NCBI GenBank assembly: GCA_964638715.1
Contig: CAZWZF010000004.1
Location: 1-64,000, forward strand
DNA from: JBAXQQ01 sp037131695
Lineage (GTDB): Bacteria; Armatimonadota; Hebobacteria; CAIYQO01
DNA length: 64,000 nucleotides
Reading direction: 5' to 3'
Part shown: piece by piece, positions 58,437 through 64,000 of the stretch
How the letters are laid out: every line of letters begins with the position of its first letter
How positions within the stretch are numbered: the first letter of the stretch is position 1
The notes under the pieces: model-generated
Told to the model about the DNA's origin: nothing
Database searches by the model: none
What the model saw: only the letters and a program-made list of their open reading frames with translations
Translations under genes and position numbers: made by a program

Positions 58437-59444
58437 TTATAATTTAACAGGTGTTACCCAACTGTTAGACTTCGCACCAATATATATTGCTTCCATAACT
58501 GAACCTCGAATAGCAGCTTCTAATGCCGTTACTAATGGCAGATTTTGTATTCCATTAATTGCATCTAAATATAAATCAAATGCACCGGGTAAACTATCTG
58601 GCAATTCTGTAACAACACCACCATCTGCATTTTCGACTAACTCGCTTTTAAAATGCAATCCTTTATCCGAAACCCATGCGGCTCCTTTCGTGCCATTTAC
58701 AATGAGATTACATGGGTTAGCAACATCTACCCAACCAGCAGCAATAGTACCAATTGCGCCATTTATAAATTTAAGCATGGCTTCACCGTATTCATCACAA
58801 CCTTCATAACGTGCAATAGCTGTATCAAGATTTCCAGTAGCTGATATAACTTCCTCATTACCCATCATCCATAACATGATGTCCAGTGAATGAGTTCCTA
58901 AATCACCAAAAGCTCCCACGCCGGCAATTGTCGGGTTTGCCATCCAACGCCACTCAGTATCAAACCAGCCTCCAAGTGCGCCACTATGACAATTTGTATG
59001 CCTGATTCGAGTAACTTTGCCAAAACTTCCTTTTGCAATATGGTCTTTAATGAAAATATGAACTGGACTTGAACGATTAAAATAACCTGTCTGAAAAATT
59101 ACACCCGCATCAGTAATAGCTTTTAAAATTACTGAAGAATCTTTTGCTCCCATTCCTAATGGCTTTTCAACAAAAAGATTCTTCTTCTGCGCCGTTGCAG
59201 CCAACACTAACTCTTCATGCATATTTGTTTCAGATGCAATAACTACACTGCTGATGCTGTTATCGGATAAAATCTGATTTAAGTCAGCAATGAAAGGTGC
59301 ATCCAATTCAACTGCGCGACGATTCCCGCGTTCAACATCATGGTCCCAAACGGCAGCAACCTTAATGTCATCACGTTTTTTTAGAGTTCCAATAAAACCT
59401 GGAGTGTGAATATGAGCACACCCAATTAATGCTACATTTTTCAT
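58437..59444 (-). CDS. Gfo/Idh/MocA-family oxidoreductase
   Basis: NAD(P)-dependent sugar or inositol oxidoreductase of 335 residues. The Rossmann start NVALIGCAHIHTPG is followed by the family lysine motif VEKPLG, then GYFNRSSP and the C-terminal domain with GDLGTHSLDIMLWM (catalytic His/Asp area). Substrate unknown; sugar-alcohol or glycosylated compounds are usual. AAGGGG lies upstream. It fits the saccharide genes at 25-31 kb functionally but is not linked to them. Confidence 0.9.
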   Translation of the reverse strand: MKNVALIGCAHIHTPGFIGTLKKRDDIKVAAVWDHDVERGNRRAVELDAPFIADLNQILSDNSISSVVIASETNMHEELVLAATAQKKNLFVEKPLGMGAKDSSVILKAITDAGVIFQTGYFNRSSPVHIFIKDHIAKGSFGKVTRIRHTNCHSGALGGWFDTEWRWMANPTIAGVGAFGDLGTHSLDIMLWMMGNEEVISATGNLDTAIARYEGCDEYGEAMLKFINGAIGTIAAGWVDVANPCNLIVNGTKGAAWVSDKGLHFKSELVENADGGVVTELPDSLPGAFDLYLDAINGIQNLPLVTALEAAIRGSVMEAIYIGAKSNSWVTPVKL

Positions 59445-59464
59445 TTGTTATCCCCTTTAATTTA

Positions 59465-60544
59465 TTATATACATTGTAATATATTCGATTTTTCTACACT
59501 TGTTATTATTTCACAACCACTTTCTGTTACAAGTACCATGTCTTCTATTCTGACTCCACCTTTTCCCGGGATATATATTCCGGGTTCAACAGTTATTACT
59601 GTTCCCGCTGGAATTATATCGGAACACGTTTTTGATAATCGAGGATTTTCGTGAATTTCAATTCCAACAGAGTGTCCTAAACCATGACCGAACAAATCAC
59701 CATAACCTGCTTTAATTATGATTTCTCGCGCTATTACATCAATATCACATCCTTTTTCTCCAGCCTTTAAAAAATCTAAAGCTGCAATTTGGGCCTGATA
59801 ACAAACATTATATATCTTTTTAGAAATGTCATCTGAATCACCAACACATATAGTGCGAGTCATGTCAGCACAATACCCGTTATATTTAGCACCCATATCA
59901 ATCACTACTAAATCACCATGTTTTAGAATATAATCTCCTGGTTCGCTATGAGGTTTAGCCCCATTTTCACCGGCACCAATAATTACATCAAATGCCAATT
60001 CAGATGCGCCAGCTTTTCTCATAGTATACTCTGCTTCAATAGCTATTTCTCTTTCAGTAATTCCGGTTCTAATTATCTCAAATATTCTTTTACATGCTAA
60101 ATCCGTTATTTCCGCAGCTTTTCTTATTAATTCTATTTCAGATTCATCTTTTACAATTCTCATCTTTTCTACAATGCTGTTTGTTGGAATTAGATATTTA
60201 TACAATCCATCATCTGATATAGTGTTATATCCTGAATAACTTATATGTTCTGCTTCAAAAGCTATTTTACATGGTAAAAACTTCTTTAATTTCTCATTTA
60301 TCCCGGTTAATAAACTTGTTGATACATTTATAAATTCCCAATCGGCTGATTCCTGATTTGCTTGAGTTTTATATCTAAAATCAGAAAGAAGTAATTGTTC
60401 ATCATTTGAAATAATTAAAGCACCTGATGAACCAGTAAAACCAGATAAATAAAATATATTAGCTGGTGATGTAATAAGTATTGTGCGGTATCCAGAGATA
60501 TTCATAATACCGCGTAATTTTTCAACTCTAATTTTTCTATTCAT
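59465..60544 (-). CDS. M24 aminopeptidase (Xaa-Pro aminopeptidase/dipeptidase family)
   Basis: 359 residues. A creatinase-type N-terminal domain (ILITSPANIFYLSGFTGSSG) precedes the pita-bread catalytic domain with five metal ligands: VIDMGAKYNGYCADMTRT (two Asp), FGHGLGHSVGIEIHE (His), TVEPGIYI (Glu) and GGVRIEDMVLVT (Glu). Cleaves Xaa-Pro bonds in peptides. It overlaps aroQ by 8 bases. The aroQ-pepQ pairing, often followed by efp, is common in Gram-positive-type genomes; efp is not here. Confidence 0.93.
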   Translation of the reverse strand: MNRKIRVEKLRGIMNISGYRTILITSPANIFYLSGFTGSSGALIISNDEQLLLSDFRYKTQANQESADWEFINVSTSLLTGINEKLKKFLPCKIAFEAEHISYSGYNTISDDGLYKYLIPTNSIVEKMRIVKDESEIELIRKAAEITDLACKRIFEIIRTGITEREIAIEAEYTMRKAGASELAFDVIIGAGENGAKPHSEPGDYILKHGDLVVIDMGAKYNGYCADMTRTICVGDSDDISKKIYNVCYQAQIAALDFLKAGEKGCDIDVIAREIIIKAGYGDLFGHGLGHSVGIEIHENPRLSKTCSDIIPAGTVITVEPGIYIPGKGGVRIEDMVLVTESGCEIITSVEKSNILQCI

Positions 60545-61004
60545 TACTGATAGTATATGTCGGATATATTGTATTAATTATTTCGTCAATTGCTGATAGT
60601 GCTAATAAATAGCTGTTACTGCCAAATCCACAGATAAGTCCGACACAAACAGGACTTAAATAGCTATGATGTCGAAATGATTCACGAGCAAACAAGTTGC
60701 TAAGATGTACTTCAACAGTAGGTACTTTGACGGCACTTATTGCATCAGCAATAGCCACACTTGTATGGGTGTAACCACCTGCATTAATTATTATTCCCTG
60801 CATTTTACCCATTGCTTGCTGAATCTTAGTAATAATATCACCTTCGCTATTACTTTGAAAGAAAGATAATTCGATTTCTAAATCAGCAGCAATTTCTTTC
60901 ATACTATCATTGATATCATCTAAAGTATGTGTACCATATATCTCCGGTTCGCGGGTTCCAAGCATATTTAAATTAGGACCATGGATAACAAGGACTTTAT
61001 TCAT
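60537..61004 (-). CDS. aroQ: 3-dehydroquinate dehydratase type II AroQ
   Basis: Third step of the shikimate pathway. 155 residues, a standard type II length. Motifs: IHGPNLNMLGTREPEIYG with the catalytic Tyr, FFQSNSEGDII, INAGGYTHTSVAI (catalytic His region downstream), VEVHLSNLFARESFRH and GFGSNSYLLAL. GGAGG lies before the ATG. Confidence 0.97.
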   Translation of the reverse strand: MNKVLVIHGPNLNMLGTREPEIYGTHTLDDINDSMKEIAADLEIELSFFQSNSEGDIITKIQQAMGKMQGIIINAGGYTHTSVAIADAISAVKVPTVEVHLSNLFARESFRHHSYLSPVCVGLICGFGSNSYLLALSAIDEIINTIYPTYTISNE

Positions 61005-61064
61005 AACTCTTCCTCCATTTTTTTAAATCATACCAATGGAAATCAAAAGATGCAATTAATATTC

Positions 61065-61784
61065 TCAACTTTTTTGAATTATTCCCAAATCATAAAATTT
61101 TCTATTAACTTGTTCTGCCCATCCACGATTTGCCAGAGGATTTGCCGGACTTGGATGAATGATTGAATCTACAATAATTGCGCTATCTTTTTTAATCTCT
61201 TTTAAACGTGCAGCAGCGTAATTACCTATTCCAATAGTAAATTTTGGGGATAATAAAGATATTGTTTTCTCAATTGCTTTATCACAAATTTCATGCAATT
61301 TTATCTGTATTGTTTTAGGCAGTTTGTCAGGAGTAATATTAGCACCATTAATATCAAAAAAAATAAGAGGACAATAATTAATCACAAAAAAAGTTTCAAA
61401 GAATTTTTCAGCTGTAATAAATTCTTCTTCTGCCCATCCCCATAATCTTTTCCCACTTCCTTCACGACGCTTACATGAAAATCCATCTATTATTCTTTTG
61501 GGATGTTCAATCAGTGGTTTATTAACAATTCCATTTATTCCCATCCAGTCTTGCACTTTAACTACATCTCCAAATGGTATTCCTGTCTGAGCCATACCAA
61601 AAGGTCCGGGATTCATGCCAAGTAACAATACTTTTTTAGGACTATTTCCATATTTATTTAAGTAAATTGAATGTGGATCCCATGCATAATCAAGAGGATT
61701 GTATATATGGGTAATATATTCAGGTAATATGAGTCCGTTTACATCATCACGAAGATCAGCAGAAAGTTGTAATAAAGTATCCAT
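61065..61784 (-). CDS. SMUG1-type uracil-DNA glycosylase
   Basis: Base-excision enzyme that removes uracil and related lesions. 239 residues from the ATG at 61784, with AAGGTGG upstream; longer readings run through the tRNA gene and are false. Motif 1, LLGMNPGPFGMAQTGIPFGD (about 53-72), is nearly the animal SMUG1 sequence, with the Asn/Pro of the water-activating loop. Motif 2 is HPSPANPLANRGW (His and the DNA-wedge loop). Also NYCPLIFF and GSGKRLWGW. Its message seems to come through the terminator of tRNA-Pro. Confidence 0.9.
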   Translation of the reverse strand: MDTLLQLSADLRDDVNGLILPEYITHIYNPLDYAWDPHSIYLNKYGNSPKKVLLLGMNPGPFGMAQTGIPFGDVVKVQDWMGINGIVNKPLIEHPKRIIDGFSCKRREGSGKRLWGWAEEEFITAEKFFETFFVINYCPLIFFDINGANITPDKLPKTIQIKLHEICDKAIEKTISLLSPKFTIGIGNYAAARLKEIKKDSAIIVDSIIHPSPANPLANRGWAEQVNRKFYDLGIIQKS

Positions 61785-61804
61785 CATAACCACCTTAATA
61801 AAAA

Positions 61805-61828
61805 AGGTCTGCGAATTAACGCAGACCT
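61805..61828 (-). terminator. Intrinsic terminator after tRNA-Pro
   Basis: A 9-bp stem AGGTCTGCG/CGCAGACCT with a 6-base loop, followed on the minus strand by six T residues. The Shine-Dalgarno of the glycosylase gene starts only a few bases beyond. Confidence 0.85.
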
Positions 61829-61835
61829 GATTAAT

Positions 61836-61912
61836 TGGTCGGGGTGAGAGGATTTGAACCTCCGACCTCACGGACCCGAACCGTGCACTCTACCAAGCTG
61901 AGCTACACCCCG
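61836..61912 (-). tRNA. tRNA-Pro (anticodon CGG)
   Basis: 77 bases fold into a full cloverleaf: acceptor stem CGGGGTG/CACCCCG, D-stem GCTC/GAGT, anticodon stem CACGG/CCGTG with loop TTCGGGT (anticodon CGG, reading CCG), variable loop AGGTC, T-arm GGAGG-TTCAAAT-CCTCT, discriminator A and encoded CCA. The C1-G72 pair and A73 are characteristic of bacterial tRNA-Pro. Confidence 0.97.
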
Positions 61913-61922
61913 TTGCGTTGAG

Positions 61923-61951
61923 AATATAGCAAAATTGAATCACTGTGTCAA
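61923..61951 (-). promoter_or_regulatory. Promoter of tRNA-Pro
   Basis: Minus-strand TTGACA (61946-61951), a 17-base spacer and TATATT (61923-61928), about 10 bases ahead of the mature tRNA 5' end. Confidence 0.8.
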
Positions 61952-62033
61952 ACATATTTCAGTATTTAACTAAAATAAACCAAAAATCTCTTCACCAATT
62001 TTAATATAATTGATAATATTAATATCAGAAAAT

Positions 62034-62906
62034 ATGAAAGAATTATCTTTTTGGTTTAGTCGCTATTTTCAAACTTTTAACATCACTGACATATTCGATA
62101 TATTAGTGGTGGGCTTTAGCATATATTTTTTATTACGACTTGTACAAGGTACCAGGGCTGTACAACTAATCAAAGGTTTTGTTGTTTTGATATTTGTTGT
62201 ATTAATCACTGGTGCTGACTTGCTAAATCTAAAAACTACCAACTGGTTATTATCGATAATCCTGCAAAACTGGGTAATAGCATTGATAATCCTTTTTCAA
62301 CCAGAATTGAGAATGGTTGTTGAACAAATAGGGCGCGGAAAATTCTTTCATGATACATTGAGAATGAGTCATGCACTTGATGCAGTAGGAATGATAAATG
62401 AAATAGTACGCGCAGCACGTCGATTGTCTGAAAAACGCGTCGGAATGTTAATAGCTGTTGAACGCGAAGTCGGTTTGAATGATATTATTTCTACAGGACG
62501 AAGAATTAACGGTGCTGTAAGCAGTGAATTTGTACAGACTATATTTCACCCCGGAACTCCAATGCATGATGGTGGGCTTGTAATACAAAATCAAATGGCA
62601 GCAGCAGCAATGTGCCTATTTCCACTCAGCAATAAAGAAGACCGTATTAATAATTACGGCACCAGGCATAGAGCTGCGATAGGACTCTCTGAATTAACAG
62701 ATGCTGTGATAATTGTAGTATCTGAAGAAACTGGTATCATCTCTATTGCTATAGAAGGTGAATTAATCAGCAACCTTTCTGCTGAAGGATTAAAAGAAAA
62801 ATTACTTGTTTATCTACAGCCAAAAGATCAGGATAGTGGATTATGGTTCTGGAGAAAAGAAGGGAAAAACAGAATAATAGACGATGAGGTAAAAGAAGAT
62901 GAATAA
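62034..62906 (+). CDS. cdaA: Diadenylate cyclase CdaA
   Basis: Makes c-di-AMP from two ATP at the membrane. 290 residues from the ATG at 62034; a TTG reading from 62010 is unlikely. About three N-terminal membrane helices (14-90) are followed by a DAC domain. The catalytic motifs are MHDGGLVIQN (DGA-type, here DGG) and GTRHRAAIGLSE (RHR). The usual A of DGA is G, which other CdaA-like enzymes also tolerate as far as I know. It overlaps cdaR by 8 bases, the conserved cdaA-cdaR arrangement. Confidence 0.93.
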   Translation: MKELSFWFSRYFQTFNITDIFDILVVGFSIYFLLRLVQGTRAVQLIKGFVVLIFVVLITGADLLNLKTTNWLLSIILQNWVIALIILFQPELRMVVEQIGRGKFFHDTLRMSHALDAVGMINEIVRAARRLSEKRVGMLIAVEREVGLNDIISTGRRINGAVSSEFVQTIFHPGTPMHDGGLVIQNQMAAAAMCLFPLSNKEDRINNYGTRHRAAIGLSELTDAVIIVVSEETGIISIAIEGELISNLSAEGLKEKLLVYLQPKDQDSGLWFWRKEGKNRIIDDEVKEDE

Positions 62907-63540
62907 TTCTGATACTTCATTAAAGATTTTAGCACTTGTTTTAGCTATATTTTTATGGTCATACGTCCGTATCAATGTTATAAAGCAGCCAGAAGTTTGG
63001 CGCATGGTTTCTGGAATACCAGTAATCTTGATTAATCGAAAAGAATCAACATTTCAATATCAGTACCCAAAGTTTATCAATGTTGAGATAAAAGGAACCG
63101 CAGATTTACTGATAAATCTTCCTCAACTTACTGCTACCATTGATGTTACGGATGTGAAAGAAAAAGCCAGCTTACCTGTAAAAATTACAGGATTGCCACC
63201 TAATGGTATACAAGTAACAAAACAATCAATAGAAGTCATACCAGTTGAAATCGTCAGTAGAGATATTGATATCGATGTGGTATTCATACCTCAATTACCA
63301 AAAAACATGATGGTTAAAGAATATCAGATAACACCAGCTAAGAAAGTCACTATCACTGGTGCAAGTGAATTTGTTAACCAAATTAAATATATCACTGCCT
63401 CTATTGACCCTGTCGGAAACAGCATTAATTTTACACAGGAAGTAAAACCTGTTGCTATAGGACAGAATGGTGAACAAATAACCAATGTCGCTATATTACC
63501 GGAAATTGTTAGAATTAAAGTTACTTTAGCTAAAAAGTAG
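62899..63540 (+). CDS. cdaR: YbbR-domain protein, CdaA regulator CdaR
   Basis: 213 residues with one N-terminal membrane helix (8-25) and two YbbR beta domains (about 35-115 and 120-205), where family members usually have three or four. It modulates CdaA from the outer face. The Shine-Dalgarno GAGG/AAGAAG lies inside cdaA. The normally following glmM is missing; the next gene is a small membrane protein. Confidence 0.9.
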   Translation: MNNSDTSLKILALVLAIFLWSYVRINVIKQPEVWRMVSGIPVILINRKESTFQYQYPKFINVEIKGTADLLINLPQLTATIDVTDVKEKASLPVKITGLPPNGIQVTKQSIEVIPVEIVSRDIDIDVVFIPQLPKNMMVKEYQITPAKKVTITGASEFVNQIKYITASIDPVGNSINFTQEVKPVAIGQNGEQITNVAILPEIVRIKVTLAKK

Positions 63541-63548
63541 GTAGAATT

Positions 63549-63932
63549 ATGCAAGCAGATTCATTTGCTATAACAGCAAAAATTATCTTATTTTTTTTAG
63601 GTACAATGTCATTTATTGTATTTTGGCTATCTGGAACACACAAATATTATTTACTATATATTGGTTTTGGGTTTTGCAGTTTAGGTATTTCATTATTTTT
63701 TAACAAACAGTTCTTTGTTATTGCAGCCTTATTATTGACTCTTTATGCATTTGTAATTGCTATCATTGAGGGAATAAAAGATACAAAAACAAGATTAGCA
63801 AATTTCCGCAAAGAACAGGAAGGCAGGGAGATTGCATTCGCTGAATTTCAAGCTGCATTAATTGAAAATGAGAAGAAAAATAAAGATAATAATGCTACTA
63901 AGGTAGAGGATGATAATTCCTCTACCCTGTAG
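63549..63932 (+). CDS. Small membrane protein with charged coiled-coil tail
   Basis: 127 residues with about three helices (8-80) followed by a Lys/Glu-rich tail (RKEQEGREIAFAEFQAAL). No family recognised. AGGT lies seven bases upstream of the ATG. It follows cdaR in the same direction and may belong to the c-di-AMP operon. Confidence 0.7.
   Translation: MQADSFAITAKIILFFLGTMSFIVFWLSGTHKYYLLYIGFGFCSLGISLFFNKQFFVIAALLLTLYAFVIAIIEGIKDTKTRLANFRKEQEGREIAFAEFQAALIENEKKNKDNNATKVEDDNSSTL
63902..63926 (+). terminator. Possible hairpin at the end of the cdaA operon
   Basis: A 9-bp stem GGTAGAGGA/TCCTCTACC lies inside the last codons of the 127-residue gene, followed by a moderately T-rich stretch after the stop (ATTTATTTAATT). 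Confidence 0.35.
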
Positions 63933-63942
63933 ATTTATTTAA

Positions 63943-64000
63943 TTATTTAGAGGTTATATTTATTATTCGACGTTTACCAGCTCTTATAATCATATCAACA
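63943..64000 (-). CDS. C-terminal tail of an unidentified gene (5' part beyond window)
   Basis: An open minus-strand frame from the right edge ends at TAA (63943-63945) with the residues VDMIIRAGKRRIINITSK. Too short to assign. It is convergent with the cdaA operon, and the basic C-terminus is compatible with a housekeeping protein. Confidence 0.35.
   Translation of the reverse strand, partial: VDMIIRAGKRRIINITSK

Noticed and set aside
61785..61871. N-terminal extension of the uracil-DNA glycosylase
   Set aside because: It would translate through the tRNA-Pro and its terminator. The internal ATG has AAGGTGG and matches family length.
1..64000. Insertion sequence, prophage or integrative element
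   Set aside because: No transposase, integrase, phage gene or flanking direct/inverted repeats were found, and base composition looks uniform.

Overview
The window is AT-rich bacterial DNA packed with genes. No intergenic gap exceeds about 160 bases, and most genes lie on the minus strand. The set points to an uncultured bacterium with a Terrabacteria-like core: CdaA/CdaR c-di-AMP genes, a DUF3048 lipoprotein, HflX, RimO and PyrK/PyrD. It also encodes very large secreted proteins with FlgD-like C-termini, as seen in Armatimonadota and several candidate phyla. The phylum is my inference; no rRNA or other decisive marker is present. I saw no insertion sequence, prophage or CRISPR array.

Layout. 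Positions 1-21.5 kb (minus strand) hold a surface/secretion locus: hisI, then a 1712-residue beta-propeller/Ig-like protein, a 705-residue CsgG-like protein, an M6-type metalloprotease, an 888-residue FlgD-tailed protein, and a giant fibronectin type III protein (more than 2770 residues) that runs off the left edge. Three of these share a C-terminal cassette: two G-W/F-x-L/M-x-G/S-x-P-F...GYW modules, a KRT...RN linker and a FlgD-like Ig fold. Two others share a different plan: signal peptide, CsgG/TolB-like domain, one membrane helix, then Ig-like domains. This is the most novel-looking part of the window.

22-31 kb carries a DnaJ/zinc-ribbon protein, a putrescine-type aminotransferase, and a carbohydrate group: aldo/keto reductase, LamG protein, TIM-barrel isomerase/epimerase and GH42 beta-galactosidase. 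31-34 kb has rimO and hflX. 34-39.7 kb is a minus-strand operon pyrK-pyrD-amidohydrolase-hisD-hisB plus an unknown secreted protein. 39.8-48.5 kb mixes a TPR/acidic protein, surE, a histidine-kinase-like protein with a degenerate ATPase domain, a DUF3048 lipoprotein, a TPR/zinc-ribbon membrane protein, an orphan PilC/GspF protein with an N-terminal zinc ribbon, an SUMF1-fold protein and an M19 dipeptidase.

48.5-51.1 kb is gap-pgk, with a textbook promoter and an intercistronic hairpin plus T8 tract. 51-56.4 kb has a lipoprotein, trpF and the operon galE-cysS-GNAT-membrane protein. 56.4-61 kb has an FHA membrane protein, a Gfo/Idh/MocA oxidoreductase, an M24 peptidase and aroQ. At 61-62 kb tRNA-Pro(CGG) is followed by a strong terminator and a SMUG1-type uracil-DNA glycosylase. 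The right end is cdaA-cdaR (ybbR) plus a small membrane protein, then the tail of a convergent minus-strand gene.

Two genome-wide habits show up. First, several genes that start transcripts have no Shine-Dalgarno but carry a -10-like hexamer exactly where a leaderless mRNA would need it, while operon-internal genes have good Shine-Dalgarno sequences. Second, convergent genes repeatedly overlap at their stop codons.
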